A stretch of 34,644 nt of DNA from Rhodovibrio sodomensis (GCF_016583645.1 NZ_NRRL01000048.1:1-34644); one strand, 5' to 3'. Counted from the stretch's first letter, positions 17,699 through 25,539 are shown. Program-made: numbers and translations. The notes: generated from the sequence alone by a model not told the origin.

Positions 17699-18100
17699 AT
17701 GACGCAGGAAGACTTGGATCCGATGCTGCAGCAGCTGCTTGGAGACGACCCCGAGTTGCAGCAGCGCGTGCGGCGCAACGCGCCCCGTTGGCATCTCGCC
17801 AAGCAGCTCCTGGCCAGCAGGCGTGAGGCCGGACTCAGCCAAACCCAACTGGCGCAGGCGACCGGCATGGACCAGGCCCAGATCTCGCGCATGGAATCCG
17901 TCACGGGGCCATCGCCGGACACGGATAGCATTCACCGCTACCTTGCCGGCTGCGGCTTCGTTTTCGGCTACGTCTGGGGTCGGGCCGACCGCAACAGCCT
18001 GCACGTGGCGGGCGCGGTCGCCGTCGGCAACTCGGCGGAAGAGGAGGAAGTGTTCGAAGGACTGATCGGTCAGGACGCTCAGCTCACGCACGAGAATTGA
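17699..18100 (+). CDS. XRE-family helix-turn-helix regulator (antitoxin-like)
   Basis: A 133-residue DNA-binding protein. The helix-turn-helix is SRREAGLSQTQLAQATGMD plus QAQISRMES, around residues 41-69. The N-terminal part (QLLGDDPELQQRVRRNAPRW) is helical; the C-terminus has a short hydrophobic patch (GCGFVFGYVWG) and an acidic end. AGGAGA lies 7 nt before the ATG. It is the second gene of a three-gene unit with an operator-bearing promoter, so autoregulation is likely. The helix-turn-helix resembles HigA-type antitoxins and phage-like regulators. The stop overlaps the TTG start of the third gene. Confidence 0.85.
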   Translation: MTQEDLDPMLQQLLGDDPELQQRVRRNAPRWHLAKQLLASRREAGLSQTQLAQATGMDQAQISRMESVTGPSPDTDSIHRYLAGCGFVFGYVWGRADRNSLHVAGAVAVGNSAEEEEVFEGLIGQDAQLTHEN

Positions 18101-18384
18101 CCGTGATTCCGGAATGGCTGCCAACCCTGCTTGGCGCGGCCGGCATGGCTGCTCTGTTCATGCCGGCCTACCGCGCCAATCGGATCGCGCGGCGGTATAG
18201 CGAGGTCGCGTGGATCGCCGCCGGCGATACCCTGCCCGATAGCCTGAAAGAGCCGGCGAAAACGACGGCCGAAGAAAGGCGCGACCAGATCGGTCGGTGG
18301 TCAAAGCGCGACGAAGCCTTGATGTGGGCCGGTTATACCGGCCTCGGGCTGTCGTACGGACTGCAGTTGATCCGCGCGATTTAG
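18097..18384 (+). CDS. Small membrane protein of the XRE operon
   Basis: 95 residues from TTG 18097, which overlaps the regulator's TGA as TTGA; GTG 18103 is an alternative. It has two hydrophobic segments: residues 8-25 (LPTLLGAAGMAALFMPAY) and 77-93 (LMWAGYTGLGLSYGLQL). They are separated by a polar region with KTTAEERRDQIGRWSKRDEAL. The family was not recognised. Its tight coupling to the regulator implies a shared role. A membrane component is unusual for a plain type II toxin-antitoxin pair. It could also be an unrelated accessory gene. A palindromic element directly follows its stop. Confidence 0.65.
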   Translation: MTVIPEWLPTLLGAAGMAALFMPAYRANRIARRYSEVAWIAAGDTLPDSLKEPAKTTAEERRDQIGRWSKRDEALMWAGYTGLGLSYGLQLIRAI

Positions 18385-18428
18385 AGCAAAATCGATGAAG
18401 GTGGCTTCACCTTTCAGCATCTTGCGCT
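18385..18428. repeat. Imperfect palindromic element after the XRE operon
   Basis: A 44-bp dyad starting directly after the TAG: AGCAAAATCGATGAAGGTG on the left matches the reverse complement of the right side (AGCGCAAGATGCTGAAAGGTG) with small gaps. It resembles the short palindromes found between genes of many Alphaproteobacteria. It may end the transcripts arriving from both sides, as the metW gene converges on it. Confidence 0.5.
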
Positions 18429-18437
18429 AGCGACGCA

Positions 18438-18459
18438 TGGGCCGGTCCTCCCCGGCCCA
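18438..18459 (-). terminator. Hairpin downstream of metW
   Basis: TGGGCCGG/CCGGCCCA, a perfect 8-bp stem with a 6-nt loop, 10 bp past the metW stop. It has no T-run, so termination may be weak or Rho-assisted. Confidence 0.5.
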
Positions 18460-18469
18460 CAGCAACGTC

Positions 18470-19189
18470 TCAAATCGGCGTCTCGTCCGCGCGCAGCAGG
18501 AACAGGGCGTGCTGGGCGCGCAGGTTGGCGCGGGCGGGGTCGGCGATGCCCTTGTCGGAGCCGCGGTCGTCCAACGCCAGCGCGCGCTCGATCGTGACGT
18601 CGAGCTCGCGGCACAGCTGGGTGAAGTCGCGGATCGTGCACAGGTGGATGTTGGGCGTCTCGTACCACGCCCCGGGCAGCGCCTCCGACACCGGCATGGT
18701 GCCGTCCCACAGCAGCTTCAGGCGGACCCGCCAGTGGCCGAAGTTCGGGAACGACACGATCGCCCGGCGGCCGATCCGCGCCAGGTTCGAGAGCACGTCG
18801 CGCGGATGATAGGTGGCCTGCAGCGTCTGGCTCAGGATGACGTAGTCGAACGCCTTGGAGGGATAGTCCTGCAGGTCGGTGTCGGCGTCGCCCTGCACCA
18901 CCGACAGGCCGCGCCGGACGCTTTCGTTCACCCCGGCCTGCGACAGCTCGATGCCCCGGCCGACCACGCCGCGCTCGGCGATCAGGTAGTCCAGCAGGTC
19001 GCCGGTCTCGCAGCCGACGTCGAGCACCCGGCTGCCCGGTTCGACCATCTGTCCGATCAGCGCGAAGTCGGGGCGCACGTGGATCCGCTGGCCGCTGAAC
19101 TCGGGCGCCTCGGCGGCGCCGGGGCGCGTGCCCGTCCGCGCGCCGGTGCCCGCGCCCGGACCCGGGCGCGCGGGGTCTGCCGTCGTCAA
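18470..19189 (-). CDS. metW: Methionine biosynthesis protein MetW
   Basis: SAM-methyltransferase-fold protein that acts with MetX in homoserine acetylation and methionine synthesis. The core starts at RPDFALIGQMVEPGSRVLDVGCETGDLL, with GRGIELSQAGV, VQGDADTDLQDYPSKAFDYVILSQTLQA, VSFPNFGHWRVR and FTQLC later. Most MetW proteins read GCGDG where this has GCETG, a changed glycine loop. The TTG at 19189 overlaps the metX TGA (TTGA), giving 239 residues with a Gly/Pro/Ala-rich N-terminal extension; a GTG nearer the core is possible. The metX-metW pair is conserved in Alphaproteobacteria and translationally coupled here. Confidence 0.88.
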   Translation of the reverse strand: MTTADPARPGPGAGTGARTGTRPGAAEAPEFSGQRIHVRPDFALIGQMVEPGSRVLDVGCETGDLLDYLIAERGVVGRGIELSQAGVNESVRRGLSVVQGDADTDLQDYPSKAFDYVILSQTLQATYHPRDVLSNLARIGRRAIVSFPNFGHWRVRLKLLWDGTMPVSEALPGAWYETPNIHLCTIRDFTQLCRELDVTIERALALDDRGSDKGIADPARANLRAQHALFLLRADETPI

Positions 19190-20367
19190 ACCTTCAGTCC
19201 TTTCAGCGACGCACAGCCTTCCAGAAAGCCGTTGAGCACGGCGAAGAACTCCGGTTCGTCCAAGAGAAAGGCGTCGTGCCCCTTGTCGGTCTCGATCTCG
19301 CAGAACGACACGTCCGCCGCGGCGGCATTCAGCCCATGGACGATCTGCCGGCTTTCCGGCGTGGGAAACAGCCAGTCGCTGGTGAACGAGATCACGCAGT
19401 AGCGCACCGGCGTGTCCTTGAACGCGCGCGCCAACAGCCCGCCGTGTTCCGCCGCCAGGTCGAAATAGTCCATGGCGCGGGTGATGTAGAGGTAGGAGTT
19501 GGCGTCGAACCGGTCGACGAACGCCGAGCCCTGGTGGCGCAGATAGCTCTCCACCTGGAAATCGGCGTCGAACCCGTAGGTGACCGACTTGCGGTCCTGC
19601 AGGCGCCGGCCGAACTTGCGGTGCAGCGCCTCTTCCGACAGGTAGGTGATGTGCGCGGCCATGCGCGCGACCGCCAGGCCCCGGCGCGGCTTGGTGCCGT
19701 AGCTGAGATAGGCGCCGTCGCACCAGTCCGGATCGGCCATGATCGCCTGCCGGCCGACCTCGTGGAAACCGATGTTCTGCGCGCTGTGCCGCGCCGCGCC
19801 GGCGATCGGGACGGAAGCGAAAGTGCGCTCGGGGTAGGACACGGCGAACTGCAGCGCCTGCATCGCGCCCATCGACCCGCCGATCACGCAGAACAGCTTC
19901 TCGATGCCGAGGTGGTCGAGCAGCAGGGTCTGCGCCCGGACCATGTCGGCGATCGTGATCACCGGGAAGTCCAGGCCCCAGGGGACACCGGTCTCTGGGT
20001 TGATTTCCTTCGGCCCCTCCGAGCCCATGCAGCCGCCCAGGACGTTGGCGCAGATCACGAAGTAGCGATCGGTATCCAGCACCTGGCCGGAGCCGACCAT
20101 GCGCTCCCACCAGCCGGCGCGGTCGGTGTGCGGCGGGTCGGCCGGGTGCTGGTCGCCGGTCAGGGCATGGCACACCAGGATCGCGTTCGACCGGTCGGCG
20201 TTCAGCTGGCCGTAGGTCCGGTAGGCCATCTTGAACGGCCCCAATCGGGCGCCGCAATCGAGCTGCAGCGGCTGCTCGACGCCCAGTTCCACCACCAGCC
20301 CGGCCAGGTCCTGGCGGCTGGGCACGTCGAGATCGGCTGGACTGGCGTCGTTCAAGGAAAGGTCCAT
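19186..20367 (-). CDS. metX: Homoserine O-acetyltransferase
   Basis: Alpha/beta-hydrolase enzyme that transfers acetyl from acetyl-CoA to homoserine, committing it to methionine. The 393-residue protein has ILVCHALTGDQH, the ANVLGGCMGSEGP motif, the nucleophile elbow GGSMGAMQ (Ser165), SDW (Asp331) and KGHDAFL (His364). Some MetX-fold enzymes use succinyl-CoA; that cannot be settled by eye. The ATG at 20367 gives MDLSLND; an upstream Met adds 19 Arg-rich residues and is less likely. The gene follows a TTGACA promoter and a 16-bp repeat array. Its stop overlaps the metW start. Confidence 0.94.
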   Translation of the reverse strand: MDLSLNDASPADLDVPSRQDLAGLVVELGVEQPLQLDCGARLGPFKMAYRTYGQLNADRSNAILVCHALTGDQHPADPPHTDRAGWWERMVGSGQVLDTDRYFVICANVLGGCMGSEGPKEINPETGVPWGLDFPVITIADMVRAQTLLLDHLGIEKLFCVIGGSMGAMQALQFAVSYPERTFASVPIAGAARHSAQNIGFHEVGRQAIMADPDWCDGAYLSYGTKPRRGLAVARMAAHITYLSEEALHRKFGRRLQDRKSVTYGFDADFQVESYLRHQGSAFVDRFDANSYLYITRAMDYFDLAAEHGGLLARAFKDTPVRYCVISFTSDWLFPTPESRQIVHGLNAAAADVSFCEIETDKGHDAFLLDEPEFFAVLNGFLEGCASLKGLKV

Positions 20368-20484
20368 CTTCAAGCGTCGTCGTTCCGGCCCGCGGCCACA
20401 CGCGATCGACCGTCCGCATGCCACCCGCGGACACGCGCACGCCAGGGTGCGCGGGGGGCGCCCGGAGCGGGTGCGCGGGAAGCT

Positions 20485-20514
20485 TAGCTAGGGAGGTCCG
20501 GTCCACCGTGTCAA
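20485..20514 (-). promoter_or_regulatory. Promoter of metX-metW
   Basis: On the minus strand, TTGACA (20514-20509), an 18-bp spacer and TAGCTA (20490-20485) form a promoter. It gives a GC-rich leader of about 110 nt before the metX ATG. I looked for a SAM-II riboswitch, found upstream of metX/metA in some Alphaproteobacteria, but the leader lacks the AU-rich core. The rest of the 418-bp gap to the chorismate mutase gene holds the repeat array and no gene. Confidence 0.65.
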
Positions 20515-20535
20515 CGGTTGCCGACCGGCCGGGGT

Positions 20536-20583
20536 TTCACCGGGCGTTCGGTTCACCCGGCGTTCGTGTCACCGGGTCTTGGA
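20536..20583. repeat. Three tandem 16-bp repeats upstream of metX
   Basis: Units at 20536-20551, 20552-20567 and 20568-20583 run head to tail: TTCACCGGGCGTTCGG, TTCACCCGGCGTTCGT and GTCACCGGGTCTTGGA. Units 1 and 2 agree at 14 of 16 bases; unit 3 is more diverged. The array ends 22 bp upstream of the metX -35, where an activator or repressor array would sit. Confidence 0.6.
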
Positions 20584-20785
20584 CGCCTGTCGGCCCGGGT
20601 CCTGGCGGTGCCGGGATGCGTGCCCGCCCGGCCGTCGCCAGACCGGCGGTTTTATTTTGATTCGCGCCCGGCGGAAGCTTATCACTGGACCCGGTTTTAC
20701 GTCACCTGCGGCGTCCGTCCCGACCCCGGGCCGGCGCGCCCGGATCCACCCGCACGCGCCACGTCCACCCCGCGATTCCGAGCCC

Positions 20786-21637
20786 ATGCCCAACGACCCG
20801 TCCACGCTGGCCGACCTGCGCCAGGAGATCGACCGGATCGACGACGCCATCCACGATCAGTTGATGCGCCGCGGCGAGCTGCAAGCCGCGATCGGCCGGG
20901 CGAAAACGGGCAGCGAGGTCTACCTGCGCCCGGGCCGGGAGGCGATGGTGCTGCGCCGGCTGATCGCCCGGCACGAGGGCGCGTTCCCCAAGGCGGTCCT
21001 GGTACGGATCTGGCGCGAGGTATTCGCCGCCGGCCTGAGCCTGCAGAACCAGTTTTCGGTCGCCACGCTGAGCGGGCAGAAGAACGCCCCGCTCGCCAAC
21101 CTGGCGCGCGACCATTTCGGCACCCTGACCCAGATCCACGCCCTGCCGTCGGCGCAGCGGGTGCTGCAGATGGTCAGCGAGGGCGAGGCCACAGTGGGCG
21201 TCCTGCCGATGCCGGAGAGCGAGGAGGCCGACCCGTGGTGGCGGCGGATGGCGCGCAGCGGCGCGCGGATCCCGCGGGTGATCGCGCGCCTGCCGTTCGC
21301 CCCGCCGATCTCGACGGCCGGACAGGCCGAAGGCCTGGCGGTCGGACTGTCGCAGCAGGAGGACACCGGCGACGACCGCGCCTATATCGTCGTCGAGACG
21401 GATCACACGACCAGCCGGTCGGCGCTGAAGCGCGCGGTCGAGGCCGGCGGGTTCAGCGTCCTGGACTGGAAATACTGCCGCGGCGACAGCGACGCGCTCT
21501 ACCTGGTCGAGGTCGCGGGCTGCGTCGCCCCGGACGATCCCCGGCTGCGCCGGCTGGCCGGCGACGACAGCTCGATCGCCGCGGCCTGGTCGGTCGGCGG
21601 CTACGCCCGGCCGCTGGACGCCGACGCGCTGACCTGA
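20786..21637 (+). CDS. Chorismate mutase with C-terminal prephenate-dehydratase-like region
   Basis: 283 residues. The N-terminal ~90 form an AroQ-type helical chorismate mutase (LADLRQEIDRIDDAIHDQLM, then AAIGRAK, then FPKAVLVRIWREVFAAGLSLQ), which makes prephenate from chorismate. The remaining ~190 residues look like a diverged prephenate dehydratase/ACT region: NQFSVATLSG, VGVLPMP, and a late DHTTSRSALKRAVEAGGFSVLDW segment. They lack a clear dehydratase TRF motif, so dehydratase activity is doubtful. ATG 20786 is chosen at the family start. It is the first gene of a three-gene cassette with hisC and tyrA, so it probably feeds tyrosine and phenylalanine synthesis. Confidence 0.88.
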   Translation: MPNDPSTLADLRQEIDRIDDAIHDQLMRRGELQAAIGRAKTGSEVYLRPGREAMVLRRLIARHEGAFPKAVLVRIWREVFAAGLSLQNQFSVATLSGQKNAPLANLARDHFGTLTQIHALPSAQRVLQMVSEGEATVGVLPMPESEEADPWWRRMARSGARIPRVIARLPFAPPISTAGQAEGLAVGLSQQEDTGDDRAYIVVETDHTTSRSALKRAVEAGGFSVLDWKYCRGDSDALYLVEVAGCVAPDDPRLRRLAGDDSSIAAAWSVGGYARPLDADALT

Positions 21638-21706
21638 AACGGCCCGACCGCGTGCCGGCCCCGGCCGGCCGATCACCCGCACGAAGCAGATAGCAGGACG
21701 GTTCCC

Positions 21707-22837
21707 ATGGCGCCCACTCCGCGCCCCGGCATCCTCGACATCGAGCCCTACGTCGGCGGCGAGGCCAGCCTGCCCGGCTTCGACCGGCCGGCGCGCCTGG
21801 CATCCAACGAGAACGCGCTGGGCGCGAGCGCGCGGGCGCGCCAGGCCTACCTGGCGATCGCCGACGACCTGCAGCGCTATCCGGACGGCGGCGCCGGCGC
21901 CCTGCGCGCGGCGATCGCCTCGGTGCATCGGCTGGACACCGGCCGGATCGTCTGCGGCGCCGGCTCGGACGAGTTGATCGCGCTGCTCGTGCGCTCCTAC
22001 GCCGGGCCGGGCGACGAGGTGCTGTACAGCCGCCACGGCTTCCTGATGTACCCGATCGCCGCGACCACCGCGGGCGCCACCGCCGTCGCCGCCCCGGAGA
22101 CGGCGGACCTGAAGGCCGACGTCGACGCCCTGCTGGCGCGGGTCGGCGGGCGCACCAAGCTGGTCTTCCTGGCGAACCCGAACAACCCGACCGGCACCTA
22201 TCTGCCGCGGACCGAGCTGGAACGCCTGCGCGCCGGCCTGCCGGACGGCACGCTGCTGGTGATCGACGCCGCCTATGCCGAGTACGTCGACGATGCCGCC
22301 TATACCGACGGCGCGGACATGGTCGACGCGGGCGCCGCCGACGGCGGGGCCGAGGTCGTGATGACCCGGACCTTCTCCAAGATCCACGGCCTGGCCGCCC
22401 TGCGGCTGGGCTGGCTCTACGGGCCGCGGGAGGTGGTCGACGTGATCAACCGGGTGCGCGGGCCGTTCAACGTCGCCAAGCCGGCGCTCGCGGCCGGCGA
22501 GGCGGCGGTGCTGGACCGCGAGCACGTCGCCCGCTCGCTGGATCACAACAACCGCTGGCGCGACTGGTTCCGCCAGCAGGTCGGCGGCGCCGGGCTGGAA
22601 GTCCTGCCCTCGGCGGCGAACTTCGTGCTGGTGCGGTTCGCCGATCCGGCGCAGGCCGAGGCCGCGGTGACGCACTGCAGGCAGCACGGCGTGCTGACCC
22701 GGCAGATGGCGAAGTACGGCCTGCCCGACTGTCTGCGCGTCTCGATCGGTGCGGACTGGGAGATGCGCATGGCCGCCGACGCGTTCGCCGGGTTCGCCCG
22801 CCAGCACGGCCTCGACGGGGCGGAGCGAACGGCATGA
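21707..22837 (+). CDS. hisC: Histidinol-phosphate/aromatic aminotransferase (HisC family)
   Basis: PLP-dependent class I/II aminotransferase of 376 residues. Motifs: LASNENALGAS (N-terminal HisC signature), GAGSDELI, FLANPNNPTGT (157-164), VIDAAYAEY, and the PLP lysine in TRTFSKIHGLAALRLGW (Lys225). HisC proteins transaminate histidinol phosphate and often phenylpyruvate or 4-hydroxyphenylpyruvate. The position between chorismate mutase and tyrA points to an aromatic role, inferred from context; another hisC in the genome would strengthen this. Its stop overlaps the tyrA ATG (ATGA). Confidence 0.92.
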   Translation: MAPTPRPGILDIEPYVGGEASLPGFDRPARLASNENALGASARARQAYLAIADDLQRYPDGGAGALRAAIASVHRLDTGRIVCGAGSDELIALLVRSYAGPGDEVLYSRHGFLMYPIAATTAGATAVAAPETADLKADVDALLARVGGRTKLVFLANPNNPTGTYLPRTELERLRAGLPDGTLLVIDAAYAEYVDDAAYTDGADMVDAGAADGGAEVVMTRTFSKIHGLAALRLGWLYGPREVVDVINRVRGPFNVAKPALAAGEAAVLDREHVARSLDHNNRWRDWFRQQVGGAGLEVLPSAANFVLVRFADPAQAEAAVTHCRQHGVLTRQMAKYGLPDCLRVSIGADWEMRMAADAFAGFARQHGLDGAERTA

Positions 22838-23826
22838 GCGGTCCGGTGTTCGAGCGGATGGCGCTGATCGGCGTCGGCCTGATCGGCGCGTCGCTGTCGC
22901 TCGCCGCCCAGCGCCACGGCCTGGTCGGGGAGGTTGTCGGCTGCGCCCGTACGGCGGACACGCGCGAGAAGGCCGAGCAGCTGGGCATCTGCGCGCGCAG
23001 CACCGCCGACCCGGCGGAGGCCGTGCGCGAGGCCGACCTGGTGATGATCTGCACGCCGGTCGGGGCCTACGCCGGGATCGCGGAGGCGATCGCGCCCGCG
23101 CTTCGGCGCGGCGCCATCGTGTCCGACGTCGGCTCGGTCAAGCAGGCGACGATCCGCGACGTCGGGCCGGTGCTGCCGGACGGCGTGCATTTCGTGCCCG
23201 GCCACCCGGTTGCCGGCACCGAGAAGTCGGGGCCGGAGGCCGGCTTCGCCGAATTGTTCGCGCAGCGCTGGACCATCTTGACCCCGCCGCCCGGCACCGA
23301 CACCCGGGCGGTCGAGCGGGTCACGCGGCTGTGGACCGGCTGCGGGGCGATGGTCGAGGAGATGGACGCCGGCCACCACGACCGGGTGCTGGCGATGACC
23401 AGCCACCTGCCGCACTTGATCGCCTACACGATCGTCTCCACCGCCGCCGACCTGGAGCCCGGAGAGATGCGCGAGGTGGTGAAGTTCTCCGCCGGCGGGT
23501 TCCGCGATTTCACCCGGATCGCCGCCTCCGACCCGATCATGTGGCGCGACATCTTCCTGAACAACAAGGACGCCGTGCTGGAAGTGCTGCAGCGGTTCAA
23601 CGAGGACATCACCGCCCTGCAGCGCGCGATCCGCTGGGGCGAGGGCGATTTCCTGGAGGACCGGTTCCGCCGCACGCGCGAATTGCGCCACGAAGTCGTG
23701 CAGGCCCACCAGGCCGGCTCGTTCGACCCGCGGGAGCCCGACGTCACCCCGTCGACGCCGGCAGAACGGGCGTTAGCCGGCCAAGCGGCACCGGACCCAG
23801 GTACACCCGGCCCTCGCGGAAGCTGA
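22834..23826 (+). CDS. tyrA: Prephenate/arogenate dehydrogenase
   Basis: NAD(P)-dependent oxidative decarboxylase that makes 4-hydroxyphenylpyruvate (or tyrosine from arogenate). The 330-residue protein has a Rossmann fold at its start (LIGVGLIGASL, residues 11-21), ADLVMICTPVG, SDVGSVKQ, the GHPVAGTEKSG motif (123-133) and the helical domain with SHLPH (His191, His194). A C-terminal tail rich in Pro and Ala extends past the usual end. It is translationally coupled to hisC by ATGA. The last 83 bp overlap the convergent DUF2125 gene. Confidence 0.93.
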   Translation: MSGPVFERMALIGVGLIGASLSLAAQRHGLVGEVVGCARTADTREKAEQLGICARSTADPAEAVREADLVMICTPVGAYAGIAEAIAPALRRGAIVSDVGSVKQATIRDVGPVLPDGVHFVPGHPVAGTEKSGPEAGFAELFAQRWTILTPPPGTDTRAVERVTRLWTGCGAMVEEMDAGHHDRVLAMTSHLPHLIAYTIVSTAADLEPGEMREVVKFSAGGFRDFTRIAASDPIMWRDIFLNNKDAVLEVLQRFNEDITALQRAIRWGEGDFLEDRFRRTRELRHEVVQAHQAGSFDPREPDVTPSTPAERALAGQAAPDPGTPGPRGS

Positions 23827-24772
23827 GCGGGACGTCGACGGTCGTCTCCCCGGTCGCCGGGTCCCGGCGCCCCAGGGCCGCGATCGCCAGCTTGGCGTAG
23901 GTGACCGCGCTGCGCTCGATCCGGCCGGCCGCGGCGAGTTGGTCCAGCGCCGGGCCCAACCCCGTCACCGCGACGTCGAGCGTGCCCTGCGGGCGCAGCC
24001 GATTGTCCAGCGTGAGCGTGCCGTGGCCTCGCAGCCTGACCGGCGTCCAGGTCAGTTCCAGGTGGTCGACCGCGATCCGGCCGCCGCGCTGGCGCCAGGC
24101 CTGCAGAGCGCCGCGGGTCAGCTGGCGCGGCGCCTGGCCGATCAGGGTGCCGCGGACGGCCAGCCGGTCGACCTGGCGCCCGAACGCGGTGTCGAGCCGC
24201 GCCGGCAGCGCCAGCCCGTCGGTTTCCAGCGTGAAGTCCAGTGCGGGCGGCGCGTCCGCCGGCCGGCGTTCCGGGCCCAGGGCGACGAACAGCGCCGCCG
24301 CGTGCATCGGGCCGGCCGGCAGGCCGTCCAAGGCGACCTGCTCGAGCGTGATCTGCCCGCTGCGTAGGCCGCCCGCCGGCTTCAGCAACACCCGGCCGTG
24401 CGCCGTCTGGGCGTCCGCGCGCAGCTCCCGGCCGTCGACGGTGCGCAGGCTATGCGTGCCGGGCGCACGCACCCGCACGGTGAACGGGCTAAGGACGCCG
24501 GTCTCGCCGACCACGACCGGCCCTTCCCAGCGCCCGCCCTGCGGCGCCGCGACCACTGGCTGGCGCAGCCTCGCGCGCACGGTCGTCGGGAAGCCGTCGA
24601 CCTCGGGGTCGGCGTTCTGGAAGCTGTACCCCTCCGCCCGACGCTCGGCCCGCCAGGTCTCGTAGCCGTCCTGCACGGCCCCCGCCGCCCAGACCCAGGT
24701 ACCCGCCAGCGCCCCGCCGGCGAGCAGCAGCATGATCGCCGTGATCATGAGAACCTTGGTTCGCCGGCGCAT
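23744..24772 (-). CDS. DUF2125 family protein
   Basis: 342-residue protein of unknown function, conserved in Alphaproteobacteria. It has an N-terminal signal anchor (MRRRTKVLMITAIMLLLAGGALAG), so the rest is probably periplasmic. The body is beta-rich, with YETWRAERRAEGY, FPTTVRARLRQP and later ITLEQVALDGLP, and a near-terminal PLSFREGRVYLGPVPLG that is typical of the family. It converges on tyrA with 83 bp of overlap and sits divergent to chaC. This tyrA neighbourhood is often seen in Rhodospirillales. No catalytic motif is visible. Confidence 0.85.
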   Translation of the reverse strand: MRRRTKVLMITAIMLLLAGGALAGTWVWAAGAVQDGYETWRAERRAEGYSFQNADPEVDGFPTTVRARLRQPVVAAPQGGRWEGPVVVGETGVLSPFTVRVRAPGTHSLRTVDGRELRADAQTAHGRVLLKPAGGLRSGQITLEQVALDGLPAGPMHAAALFVALGPERRPADAPPALDFTLETDGLALPARLDTAFGRQVDRLAVRGTLIGQAPRQLTRGALQAWRQRGGRIAVDHLELTWTPVRLRGHGTLTLDNRLRPQGTLDVAVTGLGPALDQLAAAGRIERSAVTYAKLAIAALGRRDPATGETTVDVPLSFREGRVYLGPVPLGRLTPVLPASTG

Positions 24773-24875
24773 TGGCGGCTCGCTCCCAGTGCGGATCGGA
24801 AAACGGGGTGGGTCGGCGGTGAGACCATAAGCTCCCGGCGGCCGGCCGTCATCCGGTGACCGCGCTTGGCACGCC

Positions 24876-24904
24876 TTGGCGGGGCTGGCGGCGATGCCTA
24901 TGCT
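24876..24904 (+). promoter_or_regulatory. Promoter of the chaC gene
   Basis: TTGGCG (24876-24881), a 17-bp spacer and TATGCT (24899-24904). Transcription would start near 24911, leaving a 44-nt leader to the ATG at 24955. Confidence 0.6.
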
Positions 24905-24954
24905 CTGCGGCGGCGCGCACCCGTTCGATGCCCTTTAATGAGGACCGCACCTTC

Positions 24955-25539
24955 ATGACCGTCCAGGAACTGCCCGGGAAGCCGCGTCTGGATCCGCCGG
25001 GCGGGGATTTCTGGGTGTTCGGCTACGGCTCGCTGATCTGGCGGCCGGGTTTTCCGCACAAGGAAGCCCGACCGGCGATGCTGCGCGGCTTTCACCGCCG
25101 GTTCTGCGTCTATTCCCACCGTTACCGCGGCACGCCGGACTGCCCGGGCCTGGTGCTGGGGCTGGCGCGCGGCGGCTCGTGCCGCGGGCTCGCCTACAAG
25201 GTCCCGGCGGCCGAGGGCGAGGCGGTGATGGACTACCTATACGAACGGGAAATGGTGCTGGGGGTGTACGACCCCTATTGGCTCAAGGTCGCGCTCGACA
25301 GCGGAGACCCGGTGCGCGCGGCCGGCTTCGTGGTCGATCCCGGCCACCCGCAGTACGCCGGCCGCCTGTCGTACGACGAGATGGCGCGGCTGATCCTGCA
25401 GGGCGAGGGCAAGGGCGGGACCTGCCTGGACTACCTGCGCAACACGGTGCAACACCTGGAAGCGCTGGACATGCACGACCACGCCCTGCACCGCCTGCTG
25501 CGCGAGGTCGAGGCGCGGCAATCCCAGGCGGCCGAATAG
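24955..25539 (+). CDS. chaC: Gamma-glutamylcyclotransferase (ChaC family)
   Basis: Cytosolic enzyme that releases 5-oxoproline from glutathione. The 194-residue product has the hallmark FGYGSLIWRPGF (residues 22-33), RRFCVYSHRYRGTP and YLYEREM, whose Glu (residue 97 or 99) is the likely catalytic acid. SYDEMARLILQGEGKGGTCLDYLRNTV lies near the end. ATG 24955 follows a GAGGA ribosome binding site about 10 nt upstream; an in-frame ATG at 24928 adds nine residues. It is divergent to the DUF2125 gene and preceded by its own promoter. Confidence 0.92.
   Translation: MTVQELPGKPRLDPPGGDFWVFGYGSLIWRPGFPHKEARPAMLRGFHRRFCVYSHRYRGTPDCPGLVLGLARGGSCRGLAYKVPAAEGEAVMDYLYEREMVLGVYDPYWLKVALDSGDPVRAAGFVVDPGHPQYAGRLSYDEMARLILQGEGKGGTCLDYLRNTVQHLEALDMHDHALHRLLREVEARQSQAAE

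Noticed and set aside
20368..20484. SAM-II-type riboswitch in the metX leader
   Set aside because: The leader is almost wholly G/C and lacks the conserved AU-rich pseudoknot core.
18470..20506. Single 678-residue minus-strand frame spanning metX and metW
   Set aside because: Only its last 239 residues are real (MetW); the upstream part is an out-of-frame shadow of MetX.
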